A stretch of DNA of 64,000 nt from Diphasiastrum complanatum (lineage: Eukaryota; Streptophyta; Lycopodiopsida; Lycopodiales; Lycopodiaceae), in the NCBI GenBank assembly GCA_029204225.1, contig CM055097.1, positions 31,404,633 through 31,468,632 on the forward strand. Reading direction: 5' to 3'. The position numbers were made by a program, and so were the translations under genes. How positions within the stretch are numbered: the first letter of the stretch is position 1; each line of letters starts with the position of its first letter. Positions 23,699 through 35,386 of this stretch are shown here, one piece after another. The notes beneath the pieces are model-generated. The model worked only from the letters and a program-made list of their open reading frames with translations, had not been told where the DNA came from and made no database searches.

Positions 23699-26162
23699 TG
23701 TTAGGGCCATTTTTGACGGGGGGTTGGTCCAGCCAAAACGTCCTAAAAGGGTCAAGGGGCCCCACCTCTAATGGCGGTTTGGCCCTACGTGAGCAACAAA
23801 GGGTTTGCCACTTCCAACCCTGATGGCCTTCTCTATTGCCCCGTGCTCCCCAACCGATGAGAGTTTTCCAGGCTCTCAGAGATACGGTTGCAAGGAGGGG
23901 GTGCTAGTACTTTTGGCTGCAATGATTCACTAGCTTTCTAGGGTCACGGTTCCGTAAAACATCTGATCACTAATTCGTGTTAGGATCTTGCTAATATCTC
24001 TTTCCCCATTGAATTCGGTTTACAGTTAGTAAAAATCTTACATGGGCTAGAAACCGATTTACTGTCTATCATGTGCTCGTGGGGTGCAAGTTATACGCGC
24101 CGCTTTGTTTGCTAAGCGGCGGTATTTTCGCCGACCGTCGGGTCTAGGTATTTCGCTAGACAGTACCAACGGCGGGTGTGACTAGTGCGACGCTTTAACC
24201 AAGGTGGTGTTTTTCAACCACGGATGGTGGACGGCCCGCTCTAGTGTTTCATAGAGGTCGGGTCCAGCTGACACACTTCATAAATGATGAAAATAAAACG
24301 CTTCTGAACTTTGACGGTTTATTGCGGTTTAAACTATCAGTTCTATCTTAGAGAAGCATAGAGTAAAACACATTCACCTTTTAAAACCGTATCCATATAA
24401 GTACTTCCAAACCATGCTAATAAAACCTGGTTACAAGCGTTCTTGCTTTCACTAAACGTCGATAACCGAAAATCAATCCTTCCCTTAATCAACCCCACAA
24501 CATATGACATTCATTACTATAATTCTCAACTGAACTCTAGTTCATGCTTAAAAACCCGATTCACTACCAAACCTTACAAGTAGTCACCAATGTAAATGAG
24601 TACAACTGAAAATTACAACCATCAGCAACACTTAAATCTGTAGGACCTCGGAAAAACTTGACGTAATTAGTCCCTCAACAAGCTTACTTCCCTAGACCAT
24701 TCATAACAACCTCCTTCAAAGTGTAAAACCCTATCTTACACATATCACATCCCATTCCAATTTAAGTTAAGAGCTTACAAACAGAACTTCAAGAAATGGA
24801 AGTGACTAGAAAGAAAGTTCAAGTCAAAAACTCACCTCAACGTGCAATTAGGTAGCCGTTGCGTGGAAACTCTAGTCATGAACCTTGTAGCAAAAATCAG
24901 AGCCAGGCATGTTGACGCAGTTTTCTCCACTTTACGCATGTCCGATCGAGTTGGTGTAAAAAAAGAAAATGAAGAAAATGAAAGTTTCTGGAATATGAAC
25001 GGTGCGATTGAAATGTTAACGGTTCAGTTGAGAGAAAACTGAACCGAAAGTCTGTAAAAACAAACAGGCCAGAAAGATGCAATGACTAAAAAAATCAGCA
25101 ACCCATCACTCACACCAAGCCCTCAAGCAAACCATCCCACTCATCCAAGATGTTATCCTACTAGTATGACAATGGACTACAACCAACCAAGAGGCTTTGT
25201 TAATTTTCATGCCCTTCAAGCCCTTTTGTCCATTTGTCCAACACCCATTGGCAAGTACATCAAGTGGCCTCCTTGAGGGTGTAGGGGTTGGTGCCATTTA
25301 AGGCCCCCTTCCAAAACTAGCCAAGATGCCCTCTTAGTCAAAAGCTAGAAAAAATATCTTTTAGGCCCTCTAGGTCCTAAAGTCTTGTTTACATTTATTA
25401 TCCAAAAGGTGGGTGAGGACTTTTGTCAAGCCCCTATTCCACCTAAGGTGCCCTCCATTTCCTTGGTCCTTGGTCCTTTGTTCCTTTTAGCCCTTCATTT
25501 GGTTTTTCTTTCCTTTGTAGCAGGTACGGCCCGACGGCCCTTGGCTTTTGGTTTCTCGGGATTACCGACTGATTTGCGTATTTTGCCCATTTCCCGTAAT
25601 TTGCCCAATTTTACCACAGCTTGGATTTTGCCCGATAAATATTTTTCTTTGATGGCTCTTTGACTGAAGTTGACTCTTCCAGCATTCATGACTAGGGCTC
25701 CCATGACAACACGGTTTCCCTGACAAATACACTGAGTGATCATATAGTAGAAAAAATGGACTCAGTACATGGTGAGATTTTACCACGGTCATACCGGCTA
25801 TTTTTTACAACCGGCCATTTTTTTTTTGAAAAGCCGTAAAATATTTACCGGCCATTTCTAAGGCCGCAAAATTTGTTCTAGCCTCATTTAGGGCGGGCTG
25901 GGACCCAATTCTAGGTGGACCGGCACTTTTGGCTCTGTCTTACAAAACTTGACCACAAAATATTTTTGACGGTTTTTTCGAAAGTCAGTTTCTTACTTTT
26001 AAACTGTGTCTAGCCACTTTAGGGCGGGCTGGGACCCAGTTCTAAGGCAAATTTGTGCCAATTTTTCTCTAATAACCGGGTTTTACATGCCGATTTTTTC
26101 AATTATTGCAAACTTAAACTTCAATATTAGCCCGATTTTCTTTGCGGAAATATCGGCTAACA
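23699..26162 (-). repeat. 3' LTR of Tat-like element (2464 bp)
   Basis: It matches the right LTR end to end except for about 620 bases missing near 25190, where sequence jumps from CAACCAACC to GAGGCTTTG. Two copies of GGGCGGGCTGGGACCCA (about 25891 and 26023) lie near its inner end. Small frames inside are not genes. Confidence 0.92.
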
Positions 26163-27315
26163 TTGGCGACTACCACTGGGTAGTATGGTCCCCATACGGC
26201 GGACCCAGAGTCTCTGGTGTCGTAGACCGGCTCTTGGTGGTGGATCAAGTTAGTGGGCTCAGCACCCTTGCTAGGTGATGCTAACCACAGTGAGTTGGTA
26301 GGATGTCTTCAACAGCTTCCTACCCAAAGGCCGTCGATTTAGCCCTTAGGATCCATCTGCAACCGGATTGGATTTAACCACAGCATCTTTGAACAGTTTG
26401 GTGTCTTCATACCTGCAAAAACCCACCTGTGACCTAAATGGCAAATGCTCCCATTTCTATCAGATGTAAGGCAATGCCCACTTTCGGACCCATGCATGGA
26501 GGGATATGCAAATGCAAATCTCAGGATTGGAGATGGGATGATATGTATGCAGGTCATCAGTATTGTGTCTAACATCGTGTCATTGATGTGTGTGTGAATG
26601 TATGCACGATGAGGCTTTAGTGCCCCAACACTGAAACCGGTCCAGACTGGTGATTACTAATTCTTTTTTTTTTGTTTAAACATTCAACTTATACTCTCTA
26701 AGAACGGATTCAATAGGGAATAACCATCTAGTCTCCTCTCTGTATTGACTCTCCTCTCAAGCCCTATATTCTGACAGTAGGACAACTTACTGTCCTAAGA
26801 TCCAATACACAAGATGCTAGGAAGTACTGGTTTTCCGCTAGTCTATGGAATCAATTAGGAAAATCGTCCTCACCTCTTATGGATGTGCGAGGCGTCACTC
26901 GTCCTCACAAATTGGTTCGAGACCTGATACATACAGTTGAAGTCTCTTTCTTTTTTCTCTTTTTTCTCTTACTTTTTTCTCAGTCTTTCTTTCTCTATCT
27001 TTTTCTGTTTTTCTTTTCCCCTTTTTTTTCTTTTTTCTTTTTTTTTTATATATTTTTCTTGTGTGCCTACCCATTGGGCGATGGAGTCACTCCCCACCCC
27101 AGTGCACTGTTTTTGTTCCCACTTTTTCCTCTCTCAACCCCCCCTCAACTATGCGTCTATACTTTCATTTATGCCCATAGAAGTTAGCAAATGCCCAAAT
27201 GCAGCTCAAAGTTTTTATAGAGATTCAATAAAGATGTAAGCATAGAAACTGAGACTTGCAACAGATGCTCACCATACCGTGTCTAGTGTATGATGCATAA
27301 TAGTGAGGTGGGTGG
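26163..27315 (-). other. Non-coding 3' region of Tat-like element
   Basis: No coding frame is recognised between the coiled-coil ORF and the 3' LTR. At 26940-27058 the plus strand is almost pure pyrimidine, so the element's sense strand carries about 115 bases of purine. The bases directly next to the LTR (26163-26190) are not purine-rich, so no ordinary polypurine tract is visible there. Confidence 0.6.
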
Positions 27316-28310
27316 TTACAGTGCATTCCTGCACATTTCCGTCCGTTGATTTTTCAACTCCCCGGTGTAATTGGGGTCCACTTCTGCCACATCCACAAGG
27401 GCTGGATCGGCACCTTCCAGGAACTTAAAATAAAACATCTCATTTAGGGTTTTGCGTTCCCTGGAAGTTCTGTCACGCATCCGCAGGTACAATGCTAGGT
27501 CCGCTCCTGACTCCATGGACTCATTGGGGTTGTACCACCATTTGGTAAGGTGAATCTTGGTGGGTTTAGTGTAGTAACCAATTCTGCAGGCAGTAGGCAT
27601 AGTGGCCGACCAATCTAATGATATCATCTTTCTGGTGCGCAGCAACAACTGAGAACCTATATAAGCTTTCGCAGGAATCTTTATAGTTTTCAAAACTACC
27701 TGGGATGAGTGGCCATGTGAATCTGAGGGCGGAACTCGTGGATGGTCATAGCTCAAAAACCTGGATATCTAGCGGAAACTCCATGGGCGGTAGATATAAG
27801 CTGTAAGCATCAAAATTTTTGTAGAACAGACTGTCCGACAAATTTTCCTTGCGGTGCACAGGGTAAGCGGGTAAAGGGTTGCGGGAACTCTGAGGCCTGA
27901 TTGGTCCTCTTGCAGCTTCTTTTCTCTGATACTCATGTAACTGCCTAGCTAGCATGGCTACGGTAGTTTCGGTTGCAGCTAGTTCCACCTTGGTGTTGGC
28001 TAGGATCCTTTCCTGCCCTTTATACGCCATAGGGTTCACTAGCCTCCTTGAGGTCATTGTACTTCTGCTTCCAGGTATCTCGCTCCTTATTGGTGCTAAC
28101 CAGCTCGTTAGTGGCTCTGATTCGTAGGTTCTTTTGTTTCTTCAATTCTTCTTTCAGACTTTGGATTTCTATGTCGGTCCTCTGTCCTTCCTTCAGTACG
28201 AACCTCATCAGTTTTCTATGGCGTTGCTTGGGCTGATTACTGATCTGTGGGTCTTCCATTCTCTTTTCAGCAGTGAATTCCATCACCTGTGATTTGGCAT
28301 TTATATACAT
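27316..28310 (-). pseudogene. Extra coiled-coil ORF at 3' end of Tat-like element
   Basis: Three overlapping frames on the sense strand (28310-28020, 28057-27746, 27756-27316) look like one protein broken by frameshifts. The first has a charged heptad pattern (TDIEIQSLKEELKKQKNL) typical of a coiled coil. The second continues with VELAATETTVAMLARQLHEY. The third is not helical and contains YYTKPTKIHLTKWWYNP. No transmembrane segment or signal peptide is evident, so it does not look like an envelope protein. I recognise no family. Plant Tat/Ogre elements can carry extra ORFs, but the function of this one is unknown. Confidence 0.55.
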
Positions 28311-28417
28311 GAATATACAATGTGTTGAATGTACTAAAAATCTTTAAGCTGTACATCCCCTCTCCCCTTCCATGTGTATCTATCAGGTTCATGCTAGAGC
28401 AGGGTTTTACTATGTAC

Positions 28418-29152
28418 TTAGGCCGTGTGCATTAACCCATGGGTTATGCTACTATGGTGTGACCTAAAACAAGTTCTAGATAGTTCATGGCTCATTAACT
28501 GATGTAATTGGACTAGGAGTTGGGGATTCTCTAGACCTACTTGGTTTATCAGACCTCTGATCCACCGAACTCCATACCATGCTTGGGCTTTTAGGATTGT
28601 CCATAGCTCTGCAGCAATGGTTATGGGCGAAATGACTACCCTACCTGGCTCACATTGCCAGTAATGATCATGGTCGTAGGCTATCGCTGCTAGACTATCA
28701 GCACGTTGGTTCTGTGCTCGTGGAATATGCATCCATTCGATGTGGGAAAACTCTCTAGTGTATTCGTCGATGGCAATTGCATAGGCCTGTAAGGTCCTGC
28801 TTTTGAGTCGGTATACGCCAGATTAGGAGTTGTGAATCCCCCATAATTCGGAGGTTGCTTATAGTTTGCGCAACTCGCATGGCCATTTGTAGACCGATTA
28901 GAAGGGCTTTGTATTCGGCAGTGTTGTTCGTGAATCCTTTCCCTAATAGGACTCTTATACTGGCTAGTTCAGTCCCATTGGGGTCTGCAATACTGCTCCT
29001 ATGGCACCTTCTCTATTCGAATGTCTGCAGGCTCCGTCTACCTTCAACGTATATGTCCCAAGTTCCTGGGTGAGTTCCATATCCCAACAATAATCTTTTT
29101 GTATTTTTCTTGATTTTATGAATTTTTGTTTTGGTTTCTCGCACCCTTCCAT
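28418..29152 (-). pseudogene. Archaeal-type RNase H (RVT_3) downstream of integrase
   Basis: Four acidic sites of the RVT_3/aRNH fold are visible on the sense strand: LKVDGACRHSN, NTAEYKALLIGL, IMGDSQLLI and HIPRAQNQRADSLA. They lie in the correct order but in three frames, so at least two frameshifts have occurred (near 28980 and 28790). This domain degrades RNA in RNA-DNA hybrids and in Tat elements supplements the gypsy RNase H. In Tat elements as I know them it lies between RNase H and integrase; here it follows integrase. Confidence 0.8.
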
Positions 29153-29300
29153 TCAACGTATATGTACAAGGTCACTAGGGTTACTTTTGATTCTCTGAGT
29201 GTTCCCAGTATTCGTGATGCTTCTAGGTCGTTCACTCCGATACCTGAAAAGGTGAACATGAAAAGGTGTTACATACTGTACAGGTGACTTCGGCTTCTCT

Positions 29301-30575
29301 TTAACTACGGTAAGCTTTTATCTTGTTTATGTTGGTTCGGTGCTTAAAAATTTCACCGTTCAACTCGGCTAGCTTAACCGTGTTGTTTTCATACAATTTC
29401 ACTATTACATATGGACCGTTCCAACGTGGCCCCAACTTTTGAGGCATCAGCTCGTGTCTAGCGTCGTAGAACAACACTAACTGCCCCTGCCTGAACTGAT
29501 AATTGCGCATGTTCCTATCATGAATCTCCTTCATGCATCTTTTGTGGGTTTCTTGGTGATTTAGGGCAGCTATTCGGTGCTCGTCTAGGTCTTGTAAAGT
29601 GTCCAGTCGGTGTTGTATTGATTCTTTCTCTCCTAGGTTGTGCTTCATGGCAAACCGCAAGGATTGGAGCTCTATTTCTATTGGCAGTACACATTCTTGG
29701 CCATACACTAGAAAAAAGGGCGTGTGGTTGGTACTGGTCTTATAGGTGGCATTATATGCCCACAATGCCGAATACAGTTTTTTGTCCCAATCCCTCTGTC
29801 GGTCTGATACGGTTTTCCTTAGAATACCCACTAGTTGTTTGTTCGTGCTTTCAGCCTGACCGTTGGCTTGCGGTTTGTAGGGTGTGCTTTTCCGGTGCTT
29901 GATCGTCAACTGATCGGACAAAGCCTTGATAGTTTTGTTTAGGAAGTGGGTACCCCTGTCAGAGATGAGTTCTCTGGGAGTACCGAACCGGCCTATCACC
30001 TGTTCTAGTAAGAACCAAGCGGTTTCTTTTGCATTGTCTTTGGCCACAGCCCGTGCCTCGGCCCACTTTGTGAAATAGTCAGTGGCCACTATGATATAAT
30101 GTTTCCGGCTAGCTGAAGCTGGGTGTATTGGGCCAACGAAGTCGATGCCCCATTTTTCGAAGGGGAGACATGCCTGTATTGGAACTAACGATCGCACCCT
30201 ATTATCCGTCTTGTCAACTCGTTGACAGGTGTCGCAGTTCCGGGCATGTAAATGAGCATCTTGGAATAGTGTCGGCCACCAGTAACCCGCCCTTAGAATT
30301 TTTTGCCTTGTGAGCTGGCCGGCAAAGTGGCCTCCACGGGCAGAATCGTGACACTCCTCTAGTATAAATTTGGCTTCTTCAGGAGTGACTCATCTTCGAT
30401 ACAACCCTTCAACACCTCGTATGTACAACGTGCCCCCTATTAAGGCGAACTTTAGGGCTTGTAGACGTAGCTTTCGTTTTTCTGGAATCGTCATACTGCT
30501 GGGTGTCTCTAGTGTGGATAGGTAGGTTGCTAAAGCTGTATACCACTTAGGAATTGTGTCAACGTCTACCCTCAA
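29301..30575 (-). pseudogene. Tat-like integrase
   Basis: In the same frame as the reverse transcriptase ORF, after one TAG (about 30658) and one TGA (about 30387). The zinc-binding HHCC domain spans 30375-30230 (CHDSARGGHFAGQL...NCDTCQ). The DDE core follows from 30197 with GIDFVGP, then SDRGTHF and AESTNKQ, all three acidic residues intact. A C-terminal domain follows (LGPRWNGPYVIVKLYENN) and the frame ends at 29301. Integrase inserts the cDNA into the host genome. Only the stops mark it as inactive. Confidence 0.9.
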
Positions 30576-30656
30576 AAGTTCTCTTAAGTGATCAGTCTCC
30601 CACTCATCGTCTATTTCAATAACCCTTCCTAGCTCGCAAATACAATCGTTTAACCC

Positions 30657-33350
30657 CTATAGTTTAGGCGGCTTGCTTTGGAGGGTGTAATCAAACTCCT
30701 GAAGGGAGATTATCCACTTCATTAAGCGCTCAGAAGGTTCTAGTTTATTCATCATCAAGGTGACTGCAGTACTCTTGGTAAAGAAAGTCACTTTCCGATG
30801 CAATAGGTAATGTCTTAGTTTGGCGGCAGGGTAAGCTATCCCCAAACAAATTTTCTCAGCCTTACTATAATTAAGTTCAGCTTTGTTCAATTTTCTCCCT
30901 ATAAAAATAATAGGGTGATATTTTTTGTCCCAAATCTGGGCCAGGCAACAGTTTATGCACGTGTCTGTGGTGCTCGTGAAAACAAAGAACTCCCTGTCGT
31001 ACATAGGTGGTTTCAATATTGGAGCGTTAGCCCAAGCTACTTTTAATTCCTGAAAAGTCTTCCCACATGCCTCATCCCAGGTCCACTCCACGTTGGTTTT
31101 CAATAAGCCAGTCATCTGGTAAGTACGCGTGGCATAGGCCATCACATATCTTTTGTAATAACCGCTCGAGCCCAAGAATGTCTGAAGTTGGGACACCGTA
31201 GTTGGTGCCATCATGGCTAGGAGCATAGCTATTTTTTCTAGATCAGTTGCCATTCCGTACTTGCTAATGACATGTCCTAACAGTACCCCGTAAGGAACTC
31301 CGAATAGGCACTTGTTAGCATTCAAAGCTATACAGGTTGTTTCGCACTTCTGAAAACACTTCTCTAGCATGGCAAGATGTTCTGTGACGGTGGTTGCCCC
31401 ACACAGGTCATCTATAAAAATTTTGAGGTTTTCGTCTAAGATATCCTCGAAGTGCTTGTTCATAAACCTCTGATAGGTTCCAGGGGCATTAGTCAATCCA
31501 AAGGGCATGACGTGATAAGCGAAAACCCTAAATGTGGTTGTGAAGGTAGTCTTCAATTTATTCTCTTCTGCTATGGCTATCTGATTATAGCCCGCGAAAC
31601 AATCCATGAAAGAGTACTGGTCTCTTCCCGCCATTTCTTCTAGGACTTGGTCTATGAACGACAATGGGTAGTAGTCCTTCTTAGTCTGTTTGTTCAACCT
31701 CTTATAATCCACACATACGCGAATGCGTGTAGAGTTCTTCTTGGTGCGAGGTACTATTGGGGAGCACCACTCAGTGTTCTCTACCGGAAATATCAGACCA
31801 GCATTTCGAAGTCTCTCGAGTTCAGTGTATACTCCTTCCTTTAGGTGGTAGGGTAGCCGACGTTGTTTTTGTCGTATAGGTTTGGCTCCCTCCTTCAGTG
31901 GTATTGTATGAGTCACTAGATCGGGTGGAATCCCCTTCAAATCTGAGTAGTCCCAGGCAAAAATATGCTGGTACTTTCTACACAGCCGTTCGTATTCTTC
32001 TTTTTCTCCAATGCCTAGGGAAGCACCTATTTTGATGTTCTTGGGCTCTTCTAGGGTTCCTAGGTTTATCAGGCAAATATCGGCGTCTCGAACTTTGGGA
32101 GGCCGCTCTTCTGGAGCGTTCCACTCTATGTCCAGTACTGATCTCAGGTTTGGTTCATCTTCACTCGTAGTGGACTCATCATCGTCCTCACTACTCGTGA
32201 CCTCCTCGCACTCAGACGAAGGTATGGGTGCTCTTTCTGACTGAGGCACCTCGGGATAACCGTCAACTATGGTACGCTCTCTACCCCTTCCAAAAATCAG
32301 TACTCCTGCGGGAATGTCGACTGTGCAGTTGCTAAGCCTGAGCCATGGCCGTCCTAGCAATATAGAGTACCCCCGGTTCCCGGCGTACATCCTCATGACG
32401 TAAAAGTCCACTTGAATGGTCTTGTTAGCCACGGTAATGGGTACATTCTTAAGCTCGCCCTCTGGTTTGATCACAGAGTTGTTGGCTAGCTTTAGGGCTG
32501 TCAAGGTAGCGGGTTCTAGAGTAAAACCAAGGCGGTCTGAAAGTTCTAGACTTATGATGTTAACTGCTAACCCGGCATCAACTATGGCCCCTGAAATGAC
32601 TAGGCCATCTATGAGTACATCTACCTTAGGGCAGTAGCGATCTAACAAATCCGCATCTACTTTCCCTATTGTAGGTGGCTCCAATGTTCTGGTCGTGGGT
32701 GGTCTCATCAATCGTTTGACCGTGCGTTTAATAGTGGGTGACAACTGTACTAGTTGCAAGAGCCCTATTTCCAATGTTAGATTCTCCAGGGCTTGACCTA
32801 GGTCAATATTCCCTCTCTTCAAGTTTAGGTCTATATCCTTCCTAAACCTGCGCGTTCGGGTCATGGTTCTCTTAGTGTCTAGGCCGGTTTTCCCTTTTCT
32901 CGGTCCTAGGAATCTGGGATGTCTACGCCCTTTCAAAACGCTAACCTCACCTTGCTCTTTGGGCAGTGGATCCTCGTAGATGGGTGTAGGTTCGAATACT
33001 GGCTTTTGAATGACCACTGGGTTATCTACCTCCGGTGGTGGTTTTGGTGTAGGCTTGGGTTTCCTGGGAGGTAGCTCCGTCTGGAGGTTACTCCGGGTCA
33101 CTACTAAAACCTCTTTCCTGCTCGTGGGTTCCTCCAATGTCTCTACGGCGATGAAGTTCATGGGTGGCCGGTCATCTTCTATGCATGCCTTCCCTTTATC
33201 CACCTGGCTAATCCTGGGTCCACGTTGTATGTATTGAGGTGGCCTTGATGGCCCCGCCGTTCTGTCCTCCTGGGGTCTATGGTTCACTGGCCCAGGCATC
33301 CTATTCCCAGTGTTTAATGTGTCTCTATGTACCCAACATCTATCCTCCAA
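30657..33350 (-). CDS. Tat-like protease, reverse transcriptase and RNase H
   Basis: An 897-codon open frame. Residues 1-230 are the end of gag with a proline-rich, charged linker. The protease lies at about 240-350, with IVDAGLAVN (A instead of S/T in the active-site triplet) and ILLGRPWLR. Reverse transcriptase covers about 470-690, with RVCVDYKRLN and the catalytic IFIDDL. The gypsy-type RNase H covers about 790-897 and ends at EFDYTLQS. The frame stops at a TAG, beyond which the same frame continues into integrase. It belongs to the pol polyprotein copying element RNA into cDNA. The open length shows that the copy is young. Confidence 0.92.
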   Translation of the reverse strand: MEDRCWVHRDTLNTGNRMPGPVNHRPQEDRTAGPSRPPQYIQRGPRISQVDKGKACIEDDRPPMNFIAVETLEEPTSRKEVLVVTRSNLQTELPPRKPKPTPKPPPEVDNPVVIQKPVFEPTPIYEDPLPKEQGEVSVLKGRRHPRFLGPRKGKTGLDTKRTMTRTRRFRKDIDLNLKRGNIDLGQALENLTLEIGLLQLVQLSPTIKRTVKRLMRPPTTRTLEPPTIGKVDADLLDRYCPKVDVLIDGLVISGAIVDAGLAVNIISLELSDRLGFTLEPATLTALKLANNSVIKPEGELKNVPITVANKTIQVDFYVMRMYAGNRGYSILLGRPWLRLSNCTVDIPAGVLIFGRGRERTIVDGYPEVPQSERAPIPSSECEEVTSSEDDDESTTSEDEPNLRSVLDIEWNAPEERPPKVRDADICLINLGTLEEPKNIKIGASLGIGEKEEYERLCRKYQHIFAWDYSDLKGIPPDLVTHTIPLKEGAKPIRQKQRRLPYHLKEGVYTELERLRNAGLIFPVENTEWCSPIVPRTKKNSTRIRVCVDYKRLNKQTKKDYYPLSFIDQVLEEMAGRDQYSFMDCFAGYNQIAIAEENKLKTTFTTTFRVFAYHVMPFGLTNAPGTYQRFMNKHFEDILDENLKIFIDDLCGATTVTEHLAMLEKCFQKCETTCIALNANKCLFGVPYGVLLGHVISKYGMATDLEKIAMLLAMMAPTTVSQLQTFLGSSGYYKRYVMAYATRTYQMTGLLKTNVEWTWDEACGKTFQELKVAWANAPILKPPMYDREFFVFTSTTDTCINCCLAQIWDKKYHPIIFIGRKLNKAELNYSKAEKICLGIAYPAAKLRHYLLHRKVTFFTKSTAVTLMMNKLEPSERLMKWIISLQEFDYTLQSKPPKL

Positions 33351-33359
33351 GTGTGCAGG

Positions 33360-34446
33360 CCTCTTGCAGTACCCGCAAACTTGGTTGGGACAGTTTCAAT
33401 TTAAATGATTCCCTCTACAGTGTCTACACACTAAGGGATTCGGTCCTTCTATGGGGTGTCTCTGACCCAACAAATTTTGGTGCCGTTTGAGAAAATTTAC
33501 AGCTGCTGCTAAGGTCTGCATATTCTCACTCATCACGTCCATGTATCCCTTTAGCATGGCTTGCATATCGCCTAGTTCTGCGTTAGAGCCTGTGCTCTCA
33601 TGGCCTCTATCGGGCATCTGTGCCTGGAGCCTTTGTGCATCTTGTGTTTGCACGTTCCTGCCTTGTCGAGGTTCAATAGCCTGTATGGGGCTGCGATTGG
33701 GCCTCTCTCCACGTTTCCGGGCTTAGGTTCAAGCTGTTCACTGCTTGCGATAGGTGGGATGCGTGGGCAACCGCAATTTGTGCGTCTTCTACCACGATTG
33801 CCTTCTCTACTGCCTTAGCCAATGTCTGGGGGTTACTCTGACGTACAATCATTTGTATGTCATTCTTGAGCCCTCGTAGAAAGAAGGTCAGTAGTAATAG
33901 GGGTGGTAGTAACACAGTGGGTTCCACTTGGCGTGACAACTCTGTCAAACGACGCCAATATTGTCGAATGGTTTCGTTACTTCCTTGTTATAGGGAAGTC
34001 AGTGTGAACAGTAGGCCATCAGCCGTTCGGTGGGGAGCATACTCAATTAAGAACAGTCTATGGAACTCCTCAATGGTGTGAATTGAGCCTCTCTGCAGAC
34101 TATGATACTAGTGCCTAGCCGTTCCAGATAAAGTGGTGGCAAAAAACATCATTTCATGATGTGGGTTTGTGATGGCACTGGTAAAGCAGGTGGTCCAAAA
34201 AGCATCAATATGCTCTTTGGCACTTTCATACGGTGCTCCATGAAACTCAGAAATGGATCCACTAAGCTTCGGTAGTCCTCCTGTCTCTGGGGGTACTACG
34301 ATTGGTTCAGTCAAACGTCGTGCCATTCTGTTGGCAACAAGTTCTGTAGCAGCAGGTGTTACGTTCACTAACGGTGGTCCTGTAGCGTTGGTTGGCTCAA
34401 GTTCTGGTAGTTCTTCTATAGGTTCCAACGTATCATCTAAGTCCAT
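33360..34446 (-). pseudogene. Tat-like gag with two zinc knuckles
   Basis: The gag begins near 34446 (MDLDDTLEPIEELPELEP). The retrotransposon gag core follows (KEHIDAFWTTCFTSA), is interrupted near 34100-33950, and continues at 33948-33673 (FFLRGLKNDIQMIVRQ). The C-terminal part at 33653-33350 carries two CCHC knuckles, CRHCRGNHLN-x-NC and CGYCKRPAHLEDRC, separated by one in-frame TGA. Gag forms the particle and the knuckles bind RNA. The disruptions are few. Confidence 0.8.
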
Positions 34447-34659
34447 TATAGGTGAGTGAGACTCATCATTTAAGACTGGTGGGACAAGAAACCCACGATG
34501 GCTTCTTCTAAGCCCTAAACGCTCTCTCTGGGGATTTGAAGTCTCTCCGTGCGGTGCTCCCTTAGACCTAGGTTTCCTTGGTATACCTATGATGTCTTGT
34601 CTAGGGTGACACTAATGATTGCTGCATAATAGATTTCTCACTTACGGATAGCAATCAAC

Positions 34660-35362
34660 TGTCATTGCACATGCGGTTTGTGATTTTCCCACGTTATCCC
34701 ATAGGTCATCCATCCTTCGTCCACTAATACTGCATACGACCTAACTAACTCTACTTGGTCGTTTTTCTGCTCAATCCTAATCCAACCATACCCATGTACA
34801 GTTTTCCTTGGTTCTTTGTACCAGGTGCCGTCTCTACGGGATGCTAGGCCCGGTGGGTCGTAGGGTAATGACTTTCGACTTAGGGCTCTGGTTTTCACTT
34901 TCACCCTAGGCTTCATACAAAACCCCATTCTCTGACTTGTCCCGTCACTCTATGAAAGATTTCTAATAGTACTTGGCATCACAGCCTAAACTCCCTGCTG
35001 GTGAAAATTTTATGTAGTCTCTAGTCCAAACTGTATTCCAAATTGTTGGAAATAGAATGGCCTTGGCGAAGTCGGATCACATGCAGCTAGGGTTGGATTG
35101 TGAACTCATAACGTATGTTCTAGGTGTGGGATCAGCACACATCACTGTGTGATGCTAACCACTTCGTCCTGTGATCAACGTGGTACTAGCCACTTGTACG
35201 GTTATGCTAGCTTGCGGCTGACGGTTTAGATAGTGGAATTGTTTTCAACACACGCAATCTAGGACCTACGAAACATGTAGACTTCTGGTAGTATGACAAC
35301 TAGTGCTTTGTAGTCCAACGATATGGATAACTACTCTTTCAAGCAACATCTCCTGAAAATTT
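34660..35362 (-). other. 5' leader of Tat-like element
   Basis: Region between the primer-binding site and gag. An 88-codon frame at 34928-34662 has no recognised domain. Nothing else can be supported. Confidence 0.4.
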
Positions 35363-35385
35363 TTCGACTCCCGGCAGACGCACCA
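35363..35385 (-). other. Primer-binding site matching tRNA-Gly(UCC)
   Basis: One base inside the right LTR, the plus strand reads a 23-base tRNA 3' end: T-arm TTCGACTCC, acceptor strand CGGCAGACG and CACCA (with overlap). This equals what I recall as the 3' end of plant tRNA-Gly(UCC), whose 5' acceptor strand would be GCGTCTG. Its position and strand fit minus-strand priming for the minus-oriented element. Confidence 0.8.
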
Positions 35386-35386
35386 A

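Noticed and set aside
30128-33490. Plus-strand frames opposite the pol gene
   Set aside because: They are antisense shadows of the minus-strand Tat-like polyprotein with no independent domain.
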